Virus record (IMG/VR): IMGVR_UViG_3300018411_000085
Coordinates: 1 to 20,211 of that record
Length of the DNA: 20,211 nt
Reading direction: 5' to 3' (one strand)
DNA from: a virus
Shown here: one piece after another, positions 1-8,260 of the stretch
Layout of the letters: the number at the start of each line of letters is the position of its first letter
Position numbering within the stretch: the stretch's first letter is position 1
Notes under the pieces: model-generated
Database searches by the model: none
What the model was told of the DNA's origin: nothing
The model's input: only the letters and a program-made list of their open reading frames with translations
Translations under genes and position numbers: made by a program

Positions 1-654
1 GAAAGTGGGTTTATTCATGTTTAATGGTTCAATAAGCTCTCCTGTTGAATAGTGAGAGCTACTTAATGAGTCATAGGGTGAACCACTCATGTCATCAAAC
101 AAACCACTTGACATTTTGTTACCATCAGGGTCAATAGATAAGAAAGACTGTCCAGGGAATGACATTGTTCGGTTACCGCTACCGCCTACAAAATCATAAG
201 TTAGGTTAGGGTATACTGTAAACGTATCATCTACCTGTTTATATAAGTCCCCTGACTTATCATACACATCATCTATATCAGAACGGTTTAGCTCTTTAGC
301 CTCTTGTTCTGTTCCGTAGATACTTAATACAATTGGTGTATTTTTAGAACCATTTACAAAACCAACGATTACTAGTGTACCTACTTGAATAGGTTTAACG
401 GAACCAAAAGCTTTACCATTCTCTGTTGTTCCTGAGAACTCTCTAGGTAACTTAGCGGAATATCTACCTTTAGAGTTTGGTGAACTAGAGAATTTAGTAC
501 TGTCTCTAGTTAACTGTACGTCTACTGTACCATATTTATAATGAACCGCTATTACCTTAGCCATTACAATTCTATCAATATTCATTCCAGGGTTTTTAGG
601 AACTAAACTGTGTTCCCCTAAACTCGACTGGTTTATTGGTTTATAATTTACCAC
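1..654 (-). CDS. Baseplate / tail spike-base protein, OB-fold-like N-terminus (partial)
   Basis: This reading frame is open from a GTG at 654-652 to the left edge, 218 codons, with its C-terminus outside the window. The start is set by a strong ribosome binding site (AAGGAAGGTG, about 5 nt upstream) that overlaps the stop codon of the hub gene, so the two are probably translated from the same message. The protein begins VNYKPINQSSLGEHSL. Residues about 33-120 have the look of an OB-fold baseplate domain: a stretch of the type MAKVIAVHYKYGTVDVQL, then a glycine/charged segment, then IQVGTLVIVGFVNGSKNTPIVL, a pattern typical of gpV/gp5-like spike bases. Position directly after the hub gene fits a central spike or baseplate-wedge role. 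The family assignment is inferred from pattern and position only. The rest of the protein could carry further domains that cannot be seen here. Confidence 0.72.
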   Translation of the reverse strand, partial: MVNYKPINQSSLGEHSLVPKNPGMNIDRIVMAKVIAVHYKYGTVDVQLTRDSTKFSSSPNSKGRYSAKLPREFSGTTENGKAFGSVKPIQVGTLVIVGFVNGSKNTPIVLSIYGTEQEAKELNRSDIDDVYDKSGDLYKQVDDTFTVYPNLTYDFVGGSGNRTMSFPGQSFLSIDPDGNKMSSGLFDDMSGSPYDSLSSSHYSTGELIEPLNMNKPTF

Positions 655-667
655 TTAATCACCTTCC

Positions 668-3133
668 TTATGGTTGTGCTACCCAAGCATCTTTGTCCCA
701 GGCATTTCCCCAGTAACCGCTGTCCATAGGTTTAATCTGACAACCCATTGCATAGTTATTTGTACCTGTACCGTTCCAACCTACGAACTTGCCACCATCT
801 ACATACATACCCATGTGTGAACCGTTATTAAAGTAAACAATGTCTCCGTAGTTTAGGTCTGAAATAGATAAGCCTGTTCCTTTACGTTTAATATTGGTAG
901 ATGCCTTAATACCTGTTGTATTGGTACCTCTATCAAATCTTAATCCTGCGTGTTCATATGACCACCATACGAAACTTGAGGAGTCTAGTAGGTACGGGGC
1001 AGACTGCTCTAGTGGGTTAGTGTTGGAACCACGCCCACCACCCGAATGATAAGCGGTAGCTCCTCTCTTATCATCAGCGAATGTCTTACCAAAGTCTGTT
1101 GCTTTTTTCATAATCTCGTTGGCACTATTTGTTGTACCACCACTAGAACTATCACTAGAGCTGTCTCCGCCTCCTTGTGGAGTGGCAAGGTAGACCTCAG
1201 GGTCTATTGTGTTGCTAGCATTGTTGCCCCATAAGACTTTAGCGATAACAAAGTGTAAATGAACCCCTGTACTATAGCCAGTGGTACCCATACCCCCAAT
1301 GCGTTGTCCCTTTGTCACCTTATCACCTACTGACACGTTAAATGTCTCAAGGTGGGGATAGGCTGAAAAATATTGGTCGTTGTCGTGTTTAACCCATATA
1401 ACGTTACCTAGACCGCCATTGTTAAATTCAGCTACCATGACCGTCCCCGACATAGTGGCATATATAGGGTCGTTCGTGTTCCCCGCTAAGTCTAGCCCAG
1501 CGTGAAAGTCCTGTTCTCCTGAAATAGGGTCAATTCGTGGACCGTATTTATCTGTAGTTGGTGTTCCAGCTCTAACAGGTAGGGCTGGTTTAACACCACC
1601 ACCACCTCCACCAGGAGATTGTCTTTCAGCTTCACCAGCCTCATTTAACTCTTCTAATGTTAGCTCTCCTAGGTAACCACCTTTAAACTCTTGTGGTGGA
1701 CCGTAAATTGGTTGGAATCTCTTAACCTTACCACCAATCTTTAACCCTCTAGTTACATTAATAGTGGTTGTGTACCCACTCTCTCTAGAGAAGTTATGTT
1801 GTACAGATTCTATATAGTACTCCCATTTTTCTTTCTTAATTTCATCATGGTAAATCAGTCGTTTACCTACTCGATAGCTTGGGTGCCCTGCTACTACAAA
1901 TGAGCCTGAATAAAATAAAGGGTTCATAGAATACCAATAGTAGAGTTTCTTAGAGAACCGTTCTACTCTATCAGGGTCAGCACCCTCCGACTCATCTGTA
2001 TCTTCATCAGTAGTTGTATCTACTTCTTCATCGTCTTCATCTTCACTATTTTCCATAGCACTATTTAAAGCTTCATCTGACATCATACTTAAAAATTGGT
2101 TTTCTACTTGTAGTAGTTTATAGCCATAGTGGGAAATAAGACTTTCATTTGTCTGAGGTTTAGCTGTGAATATTGCAATATTCTCTTCTAGTTGTGAGCC
2201 TGGAATTACGTTATATACTGAGTATGTCTCTGTATCATTCTGTCCTACCTCTTCTTGGATTACCTCATGTGAGTACATATTTAACTCATCTAAAGCCTCC
2301 CAGTCCGATTTATCAAAAGGTGTTCTACGTACAATCATCTCAGACATTTCATATCCGTCTTTGTCTTTATATGTATCAAAGAATACTTCCATGAATGGTC
2401 TGCTTGCTACACTCTTAATCATTTGGTTTAATGAACCCTCAAAGCTCGTAATAGGGCTTGGGTCTAGTAGGAACTCATCATCTGTCCAAGAGTCAATCAA
2501 TAGATTTAATCTTTCCTTATAAGATTCTGTAGTTCCTGTTTCTGACTTAAATGTGTAGTCTACATAGTCTAAGAAACTTACTAATAGGAACTTAACCGTA
2601 TCGGCTACAGAAGTACCTTGTATTTCTGTACCTAGTGATTCAATACCTACACCACTACGGTTATCTAACCAACCAATTGATATAGGTAAGGTTACGTTTT
2701 GAATAACTCTTAGTTCAAAGTTAAGTAAGATTTTAGCGAAAGATTGACCTGTTAATTTATACAATCTTGTACCATCATTATAGTCCCCTTCGCTCTTAAT
2801 CTCAGTCAATAATCCTACTACTACTACATCATTCTTAACCGTATCTTTAGCATTGGGGTAGCCAACTTTTGTTTCATTAGGGTTTAATTTAATGATTACT
2901 AAGTCATTAGGTCTTACTAGTTCCTCCCAACGTGTGTCTGAGGCTACAGTAATTGTAAAGGCACTTGAATCATCATTCATGTCATTCTTAGTAGATACAC
3001 TAATAATCTTTTCTCTAATAGAGTCTTGATTAAAGTTATCTGACTCGTATCTAATGTTATATTCTGCTGTTTCAGTTAGTATGTTAACAAGGACATCAGG
3101 TCTCCTCATTTTAACTATCATTTCATTTTCCAT
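668..3133 (-). CDS. Baseplate hub protein with M23 endopeptidase and NlpC/P60-like domains (tail-associated lysin)
   Basis: This 821-aa protein should sit at the tail tip and help digest the cell wall during DNA injection. Residues about 1-465 look like a gp27/XkdQ-type hub, interrupted by a very acidic linker at about 357-388. A glycine-rich hinge (about 507-513) leads to an M23 metallopeptidase (about 525-650). Its zinc and catalytic signature is visible: H544 and D548 in HAGLD, H594 in YPHL, and H625/H627 in HLH. A Ser/Gly linker (about 653-670) then leads to an NlpC/P60-like domain (about 675-821). There the usual DCSGFV reads D717-S-S-S-F-V, so the catalytic cysteine position is Ser718, while His773 (GSHMGMYVDG) and a possible third polar residue, Asn787, are present. 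The start ATG has AGGAG 8 nt upstream and lies about 25 nt downstream of a predicted transcription start. SPO1-like relatives carry lytic domains in the equivalent gene, though the domain combination varies. Confidence 0.88.
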   Translation of the reverse strand: MENEMIVKMRRPDVLVNILTETAEYNIRYESDNFNQDSIREKIISVSTKNDMNDDSSAFTITVASDTRWEELVRPNDLVIIKLNPNETKVGYPNAKDTVKNDVVVVGLLTEIKSEGDYNDGTRLYKLTGQSFAKILLNFELRVIQNVTLPISIGWLDNRSGVGIESLGTEIQGTSVADTVKFLLVSFLDYVDYTFKSETGTTESYKERLNLLIDSWTDDEFLLDPSPITSFEGSLNQMIKSVASRPFMEVFFDTYKDKDGYEMSEMIVRRTPFDKSDWEALDELNMYSHEVIQEEVGQNDTETYSVYNVIPGSQLEENIAIFTAKPQTNESLISHYGYKLLQVENQFLSMMSDEALNSAMENSEDEDDEEVDTTTDEDTDESEGADPDRVERFSKKLYYWYSMNPLFYSGSFVVAGHPSYRVGKRLIYHDEIKKEKWEYYIESVQHNFSRESGYTTTINVTRGLKIGGKVKRFQPIYGPPQEFKGGYLGELTLEELNEAGEAERQSPGGGGGGVKPALPVRAGTPTTDKYGPRIDPISGEQDFHAGLDLAGNTNDPIYATMSGTVMVAEFNNGGLGNVIWVKHDNDQYFSAYPHLETFNVSVGDKVTKGQRIGGMGTTGYSTGVHLHFVIAKVLWGNNASNTIDPEVYLATPQGGGDSSSDSSSGGTTNSANEIMKKATDFGKTFADDKRGATAYHSGGGRGSNTNPLEQSAPYLLDSSSFVWWSYEHAGLRFDRGTNTTGIKASTNIKRKGTGLSISDLNYGDIVYFNNGSHMGMYVDGGKFVGWNGTGTNNYAMGCQIKPMDSGYWGNAWDKDAWVAQP

Positions 3134-3165
3134 ACACTCTGCTCCTATCCTCGTTTCTCACTCTA

Positions 3166-3193
3166 TAATATATCATGGTCATTTTAATGTCAA
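3166..3193 (-). promoter_or_regulatory. Predicted promoter for the hub/baseplate unit
   Basis: On the minus strand the shared motif TGATATATTA occupies 3175-3166, and a perfect TTGACA lies upstream at 3193-3188. The spacer is 15 nt to TATATT or 17 nt if TATTAT is taken as the -10. This is the only one of the six motif copies with a recognisable sigma-A type -35. It sits between the tape-measure terminator and the hub gene, so it can restart transcription for the baseplate genes. Function is inferred. Confidence 0.62.
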
Positions 3194-3194
3194 A

Positions 3195-3225
3195 TAAAAA
3201 AGAACCTACTCATTTGTAGGCTCTT
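3195..3225 (-). terminator. Intrinsic terminator after the tape measure gene
   Basis: Read on the minus strand, a 10-bp stem AAGAGCCTAC / GTAGGTTCTT (3225-3216 with 3209-3200, one G-U pair) with a 6-nt loop is followed directly by a T run. It begins 8 nt past the tape measure stop codon. The typical hairpin plus T tract makes this a confident call. Confidence 0.85.
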
Positions 3226-3232
3226 TCTTATT

Positions 3233-6200
3233 TTATGACTGTCTTGATTCTCTAGTAAAGAAACTTGATATTGTTTCCATAAGTGAGTTACTTGTTTTCT
3301 CAGCAACCCTTTCACCTACTTCATTACCGATATTCTTACCATCTTTACTATCTGTATTTACATTTACATTTACGTTTGTAGTAACATTACCTGTAGAGGC
3401 ACTTGTATACTTCTCAGAACCTTTCATAGTTCTAGCAATCTTATCTGCCCAACCAGGGTCTGTAGCATAGTTGTGTCCTTTACCACTAGGGTCTCTGTTC
3501 ATTGAGGATAACGTAGTTTGACCTTGTGAGTAGTATTCATCAGCAATAAACTTAGAACCCTCAATAATACCTGCTTTAGCACCATCATAACCATAAGCAC
3601 TAGAATAAGGGGTAGCATCAAATGCTCCAATACCGTAGAAGTTGTTTTTATCTTTTACAATATTACTTGTTCCCCAACCAGTTTCAAGGGCTGAATGGGC
3701 TACAAGGTAACGTGGGTCTAACCCTGAAACCTTACCAGCCTCCATATATGCTTCACCTTGGTTGTACATTAGACTACCTTCGGTAGCATTAGAGTTAATC
3801 CATTCATTTAACTGACCAGCGGTTAAAGTATCTACTGTTTTACCTAAGTCATGTTTAGTTAAGTCTGTGTTAGACCAGTACTTACCTTTATCTGTGTAAC
3901 CTAGTTCTCCGCCAACTCCTGAACCGCTACCACTAACAGAGCTACCACTAACAGAGCCTCCACTACCAACACCATCTGTTAAACCAACAATACCATTTTG
4001 TCTTTTAGCAACTGCTAGTACACGAATACACTCTCTTAGTATTTCCTCAGCTTGATTTAGATTATCTTCCTCTAGACCAATAGCTTTCATTCTAGTTTTA
4101 AGATTACTTGTACGTTTAGACTCACTGGCTTGGTCCTCAGCAGTATAAGACCCATTCTCTTTGGCTAGAGCCTCATCGAATGTAGGAGCATTTTCAGATA
4201 CTTGACCTGTTAACTTATCCCAAGTATTACCTGCATCTGTACCAGCCATACCACCTAGTTTAGAACCTCCAATTGCACCACCGATACCACCAAGAGCACC
4301 ACCGATAACAGTACCAATACCTGGTAGAATCATAGTACCGATTGAAGCACCTAGCATAGCCCCACCTTTGGCACCTAAAGCACCACCAGCTACTGAGCCT
4401 GCCCCTTCAATAAGGGCATTATCTTTTTTACCTTCTTCGGCATTGATTACTTTGGAACCAATTTCATACGCTCCTGCTAATGCACCGATTATAGGTAAAG
4501 CTTTACCAGCACCTTTAGATAGTCCGCTAGCTCCTTTAGTTAGTCCACCTAGTCCTCCAAGACCTTTAGCAACGTCATCAGCAGAACTATAAAGACCTTT
4601 GTTTCCTAAGACATCATCAGCACCACCAAGAACTTTACTACCAATGTCGTCTACTGAGCCTTTCGCTTTACCTAGTCCTGAACGCATTCTAGATAGCAGT
4701 CCACCACCACTAGAGGCACCAGCACTTGCACCCTTAACACTTGCACTAGCTCCTACACCACCAAATTCATCAGCGGAACTAAATATTTTACTTCCTAATT
4801 TTGTTCCTTTAAGGTTGTCTGCTATAGGGCTTAACTTAGAAGAAACTTTACTACCAAAGCTTGTTCCTTTAAGTGAGTTAAACATCCCTGCTGTATTGCC
4901 AACTAACGTACCCTCAGCACTTAACTTACTACTTGTCATTTTCTTAAGTACTTGGGAGCCTAACGACATACCACCTGAACTTAAGACACCAGAGGCAATC
5001 CCTCCTGCGAATGAGGATAGTAGGGCACCTGTTCCAGTAGCACCAGTAAACTTGTCAACTATTTTAGCTACGTTAACAGCAATATCTGCCAGCCAGCTAT
5101 CGGTAGAGTTTAAGTTTTTTCTATCTTTGTAAGCCTGTCTAGCATCTCTGTCTGAGTCGGGAGATTCTCCATAGGCTTGGATACGTTCTTCAAACTCTTT
5201 TTGACCCATTCCTTGTGAGCTATCAATAACTCCACTAATACTTTCATCATTAAGCTTACCGTCTTCTCTTAATCTATCAATCTCTTCAAGTTGGTCAGTA
5301 GTTAGTCCGAAACCATAGTCCTCATTAACTCGCATAGCCATACCTAGACGTTCGTCTCGGTCCATACCTTCTGTACCAAAGTTAAACATGCTAGAAATAA
5401 TCTCAGGAGTTACACCCTGTTCTCTAGCTTTAGAGAATTGATAATAACCTCCTAGTCCTTTGTATTCTGTACCTGCACCCATAGCCATACCCAATAGTGA
5501 GTTTGCTTGTGTGCCTCTAACAGCACTATCCATATTACCAATAGCCTGTCCTAGGTTTTCACCTTGTAGGGCTTCATTACCTGTACTTGACATTACTGTG
5601 GCTAATGCTTGTCTTTCAGACAATTCTCGTTCAGATACTCGTCTACCAGCAAATAATTCTTTAGTCATTTCTGACATCATCTTAATTTGCTCTTCTTCTC
5701 TACCAATCATTCCTGATTGTTCAATAGCTCCTAAGAAACCTTCTTGTAGGCTACGGATAGAGTCAGAGTCACCTTCTAAGGCACCACTACGCATTAGACT
5801 ACCCATATAGTCATTCATGGACTGTTGTTCTACAGGAACTACCCTAGAACCTTCACCCATTGCACTAACACTAGCTGTTAACTCATCTGAGGAAAGGTTT
5901 CCCCCACCTCTACGAATAACATCAGCCATTTCCATAGCTTGTGTAGCATTAGTGTATCCCCCATCAATACCAGCATTTGTTATTTCTCTACGGATACTAC
6001 GGTAGTCTTCATTACCTGTCGCTTGACCAATTCTCATAGAAGTTGGTTGTACATCATTATAAATGGACTGTCCTGCTTGAAGTTGGTTTCTTACTGCCAT
6101 ACCACCAGCCATAACGGACATCATACCATAGGTACCTGCCCTAGAGTGGATTGTACCTAGTAAAGTATCTTCCGCTGGTGATACTGATACAGGAGCCTTA

Positions 6201-7096
6201 CCGTCCTTACCCTTTAAATCGTCCTTAGTAGACTCTAGGAAGTCCTGAGCCTCAGTAATACTACCCATTTCCCTATCAATTGCCTTAATAGCATCTTGAA
6301 TGTTCTTAAGGTTCTTTTCCTCTTGTTTAAGGATAACGTTCAATTGATTATACTGGTCCATAGTATCTTCCAAAGCACGTTTTTGGCTACCACTAGCTGG
6401 TTCCCCTATATCTTCAATCTTCTGATTATAGTCACTCATTTGACCTTTAATAGAGTCAATATAATCCTTAATATTGATTTCCTCGGTTGAGGCTAGGTCT
6501 CTATTTCTTCTAGCACTTTCAACTAAACGTTGAGGGTTCTCAATCAATTGTCGGGTACTAACATATCTTTCCGCATCAGGTCCCGACAAGTGTCTAGTGT
6601 TCATTGCTGTTCGATGTATAGACTTGTATTGTGTAAAGGTAGATTGAGTATTTTGTGCGCTACGTTCAGCTCTTGACTTAAATGCTTGTGAACGTTCAAT
6701 ATCATTATAGTAATTACGTGCTGAACCGTATTCATGGAAACCTGCACCCGTACTATCCATTCGTCTATCGAATATATTACGGTTTTGTTTCTCCATTTTC
6801 TTCATTATTTGGTCTACTTTACGTTCGTACTTCTCTAACTCTTTAGTGTCGAAACCATTAGCATCAGCATTAAACATATCTCTATTAATTGTATGTTGTA
6901 ATCTTGAAGCCTCTCTACGAGCACGAATAATTCCCCCTAGGTACTGACTAAAGTTATCGTCACTATTGGGGTCGTTCATTACATTATTTCCGTGGAACTG
7001 TAGTTCACTAATACGGTCCTCTAGACCTTGTATTCGCTCCTCCGCACTACCTGTATCCGCATCAAAACTTAAAATATATTCTTCACGTTGTGCCAA
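3233..7096 (-). CDS. Tail tape measure protein with C-terminal glucosaminidase (GH73-like) domain
   Basis: This 1287-aa protein sets tail length and is ejected at infection. The N-terminal quarter is charged and coiled-coil-like (notably about 206-295). Residues about 320-670 are helical and rich in Met, Gly and Gln. A Ser/Gly/Lys region with degenerate repeats (LKGTxxGSK, SSAD) follows at about 740-855. Residues about 860-960 form a hydrophobic glycine-zipper stretch, the membrane-active part common in tape measures. A Ser/Gly linker leads to a glucosaminidase/FlgJ-like lytic domain at about 1080-1235, with the signature AHSALETGWGTS and catalytic-type Glu1138. The last 50 residues are Asn/Val-rich, then amphipathic. 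The start is a TTG at 7096-7094, supported by AGGTGG 6 nt upstream. It follows the chaperone frames by 16 nt, the usual order of G, G-T and tape measure. A terminator follows its stop. Confidence 0.93.
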   Translation of the reverse strand: MAQREEYILSFDADTGSAEERIQGLEDRISELQFHGNNVMNDPNSDDNFSQYLGGIIRARREASRLQHTINRDMFNADANGFDTKELEKYERKVDQIMKKMEKQNRNIFDRRMDSTGAGFHEYGSARNYYNDIERSQAFKSRAERSAQNTQSTFTQYKSIHRTAMNTRHLSGPDAERYVSTRQLIENPQRLVESARRNRDLASTEEINIKDYIDSIKGQMSDYNQKIEDIGEPASGSQKRALEDTMDQYNQLNVILKQEEKNLKNIQDAIKAIDREMGSITEAQDFLESTKDDLKGKDGKAPVSVSPAEDTLLGTIHSRAGTYGMMSVMAGGMAVRNQLQAGQSIYNDVQPTSMRIGQATGNEDYRSIRREITNAGIDGGYTNATQAMEMADVIRRGGGNLSSDELTASVSAMGEGSRVVPVEQQSMNDYMGSLMRSGALEGDSDSIRSLQEGFLGAIEQSGMIGREEEQIKMMSEMTKELFAGRRVSERELSERQALATVMSSTGNEALQGENLGQAIGNMDSAVRGTQANSLLGMAMGAGTEYKGLGGYYQFSKAREQGVTPEIISSMFNFGTEGMDRDERLGMAMRVNEDYGFGLTTDQLEEIDRLREDGKLNDESISGVIDSSQGMGQKEFEERIQAYGESPDSDRDARQAYKDRKNLNSTDSWLADIAVNVAKIVDKFTGATGTGALLSSFAGGIASGVLSSGGMSLGSQVLKKMTSSKLSAEGTLVGNTAGMFNSLKGTSFGSKVSSKLSPIADNLKGTKLGSKIFSSADEFGGVGASASVKGASAGASSGGGLLSRMRSGLGKAKGSVDDIGSKVLGGADDVLGNKGLYSSADDVAKGLGGLGGLTKGASGLSKGAGKALPIIGALAGAYEIGSKVINAEEGKKDNALIEGAGSVAGGALGAKGGAMLGASIGTMILPGIGTVIGGALGGIGGAIGGSKLGGMAGTDAGNTWDKLTGQVSENAPTFDEALAKENGSYTAEDQASESKRTSNLKTRMKAIGLEEDNLNQAEEILRECIRVLAVAKRQNGIVGLTDGVGSGGSVSGSSVSGSGSGVGGELGYTDKGKYWSNTDLTKHDLGKTVDTLTAGQLNEWINSNATEGSLMYNQGEAYMEAGKVSGLDPRYLVAHSALETGWGTSNIVKDKNNFYGIGAFDATPYSSAYGYDGAKAGIIEGSKFIADEYYSQGQTTLSSMNRDPSGKGHNYATDPGWADKIARTMKGSEKYTSASTGNVTTNVNVNVNTDSKDGKNIGNEVGERVAEKTSNSLMETISSFFTRESRQS
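3926..3955. repeat. 15-bp perfect tandem repeat, two copies, in the tape measure linker
   Basis: The plus-strand unit gctaccactaacaga occurs twice back to back (3926-3940 and 3941-3955), and a degenerate continuation follows. It encodes a Ser-Val-Ser-Gly type linker just before the glucosaminidase domain. A tandem repeat of in-frame unit length can expand or contract without breaking the frame. Confidence 0.85.
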
Positions 7097-7112
7097 TTAA
7101 AACCACCTACCT

Positions 7113-7655
7113 TTATATCCACAACTCGTCATCATCATCTTCAAAGTCCTCTAAACCTACAATATCATTTGTACTTAATGTTTCCTCAGTTACTACCTTA
7201 CTATCTCTAAGTTTCTTTCTTTCCATAAACTCATTAGCAGTAATCTCACCATTATTTAATCTTTCAGTATCCTTAGCCTCTTCTAAAGCTTTTTGGATAT
7301 TGTTTTGTACAGTAAGCTCAGTCTCTTGTAGTTTCTCAGTATCATTACCTTCTTCTAACATTTCATTAATCTGTTCTCGTTTCTTCTTAGCCTCTTCGTT
7401 CTCTATACGTTCTACAGACTCTTCCATTTTATCATAATCAATGTCATAGTCAATATCTGTAAACTCGTCTTCATACCAACTAGTGTCAGGGTCTTTAAAT
7501 GACTCATCATCACCCTTATTCTTACTAAAGGCTTTCTCTCTTTGAATTATATCCTCTTCCATGTTAGATAGGATAAATGCAACCTGTTCACTTGTTAGTT
7601 CTTGGAACCTTGGGTCTGTAGGAAGTACTTTAAACTCTCGCATGATTATCCACAT
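7113..7655 (-). CDS. Tail assembly chaperone, downstream (T-like) frame, probably made by frameshift
   Basis: The frame from ATG 7655 encodes 180 aa, but that ATG is probably not the real start. The same frame is open upstream to about 7718 and beyond, encoding AQDSISSEDFNWTIKQPYSR directly before MWIIMREF, which reads like genuine protein. There is no Shine-Dalgarno sequence before ATG 7655 or ATG 7643, whereas almost every other gene here has a strong one. Position between tube/sheath and tape measure, plus a first frame ending just upstream, matches the gpG/gpGT-type tail chaperone arrangement of lambda and many other phages. If fused at the proposed slip site, the product would be about 343 aa. 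The C-terminal region is rich in Glu, Lys and Asp with helical character, then a very acidic end (EDFEDDDDELWI). The chaperone role is inferred from position and architecture. Confidence 0.8.
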   Translation of the reverse strand: MWIIMREFKVLPTDPRFQELTSEQVAFILSNMEEDIIQREKAFSKNKGDDESFKDPDTSWYEDEFTDIDYDIDYDKMEESVERIENEEAKKKREQINEMLEEGNDTEKLQETELTVQNNIQKALEEAKDTERLNNGEITANEFMERKKLRDSKVVTEETLSTNDIVGLEDFEDDDDELWI

Positions 7656-7707
7656 ATTACGTGAATAGGGTTGTTTAATCGTCCAGTTAAAGTCCTCAGA
7701 ACTTATA

Positions 7708-8145
7708 CTATCTTGTGCGAAATGAGCTACGGAAGTCCGCGTAATCCTCCGATACCATTAGAGGAATGTCTAAGTTATAACTTTTTTCAATATCTAAAAC
7801 ATCAGGTACTTTGTATCCTTTAGGTGAACATACTACAATTAAAGCAAATAGATAGTAAATATCAAAGTATGCTTTAGGTACGAACTCTGCTACACCATTT
7901 AAGTATCGTGCCATCAATCCTGAGATAGCTCCCTCTTCTAAAGCATTGGGAATGTGTACCTCTACGTCAAACTCAACGTCTCCATACTCAGGTCCAAGCT
8001 TATAGTGTTTCTTAAAAGTATCGTTCTCACCACGAATAATCTTTGTGTAGTTCTCCTTAGCCTTTACCTGTTTCTCGTTATCAGCTCTACGTTTCTTTTC
8101 TTCTTCTGTTAATCCTTCTTGTTCAAAGTCTTTATTCTCTACCAT
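7708..8145 (-). CDS. Tail assembly chaperone, upstream (G-like) frame
   Basis: This 145-aa protein lies first in the unit that leads to the tape measure gene. It has a charged, Lys/Glu-rich N-terminus (about 1-45) and then a compact mixed domain containing VHIPNALEEGAISGLMARYLNG and YFDIYYLFALIVVCSPKGYKVPD, resembling the first tail chaperone of other long-tailed phages. The start ATG has GAGGAG upstream and lies about 46 nt below a predicted promoter. It ends with SSFRTR and a TAG at 7710-7708. The next frame is open through this stop, so part of the ribosomes probably shift to make a longer G-T fusion. The fold is not recognised with certainty. The role is inferred from order (tube, chaperones, tape measure). 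Confidence 0.8.
   Translation of the reverse strand: MVENKDFEQEGLTEEEKKRRADNEKQVKAKENYTKIIRGENDTFKKHYKLGPEYGDVEFDVEVHIPNALEEGAISGLMARYLNGVAEFVPKAYFDIYYLFALIVVCSPKGYKVPDVLDIEKSYNLDIPLMVSEDYADFRSSFRTR
7716..7722 (-). other. Candidate +1 programmed frameshift site (TTT-C) between chaperone frames
   Basis: Frame 0 reads TCA TTT CGC ACA AGA TAG. The downstream frame lies one base later (or two back). At TTT CGC the Phe tRNA could re-pair from TTT to TTC and continue with GCA CAA GAT. The downstream frame's last in-frame stop is a TAA about 35 nt upstream (7757-7755), so the shift must occur between that point and the TAG at 7710-7708. Of the codons in this interval, only TTT followed by C lets the same tRNA re-pair well. 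A GGAGG at 7750-7746 lies 23 nt upstream, farther than in the classic prfB site. Confidence 0.55.
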
Positions 8146-8198
8146 ATATGTCTCCTCTTTCCTATTATATTAACCTTTTGGTCTTGTTTACTCAAATA

Positions 8199-8208
8199 TA
8201 ATATAGCA
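8199..8208 (-). promoter_or_regulatory. Predicted promoter for the chaperone-tape measure unit
   Basis: TGCTATATTA on the minus strand, immediately downstream of the tail tube terminator and 54 nt upstream of the first chaperone ATG. It is one of six identical or near-identical motif copies in the window. No clear -35 is seen, since that region is occupied by the terminator stem. Confidence 0.6.
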
Positions 8209-8211
8209 AGC

Positions 8212-8239
8212 AAAAAAGGACTAGATTTCTCTAGTCCTT
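8212..8239 (-). terminator. Intrinsic terminator after the tail tube gene
   Basis: A perfect 10-bp stem AAGGACTAGA / TCTAGTCCTT (8239-8230 with 8225-8216), with a 4-nt loop, is followed by a T tract on the minus strand. It lies 21 nt past the tube stop codon and directly before a promoter motif. Confidence 0.9.
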
Positions 8240-8260
8240 AGTTACTTATTTTAACTGTTG

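Noticed and set aside
2166-2522. 118-aa plus-strand frame opposite the hub gene
   Set aside because: Shadow of the hub reading frame: no Shine-Dalgarno sequence, no promoter motif on that strand, no recognisable domain.
4599-5132. 177-aa plus-strand frame opposite the tape measure gene
   Set aside because: No ribosome binding site, Pro/Ala/Leu-rich composition that is the complement of the Gly/Ser/Lys-rich tape measure, and it lies wholly antisense to a clear gene.
7090-7437. 115-aa plus-strand frame rich in Ser opposite the chaperone gene
   Set aside because: Composition is the complement of Glu/Asp/Lys-rich coding sequence. No start signals.
7640-7710. Independent start of the second chaperone gene at ATG 7655
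   Set aside because: No Shine-Dalgarno sequence, and the frame is open and protein-like upstream, so frameshift expression is the better explanation.
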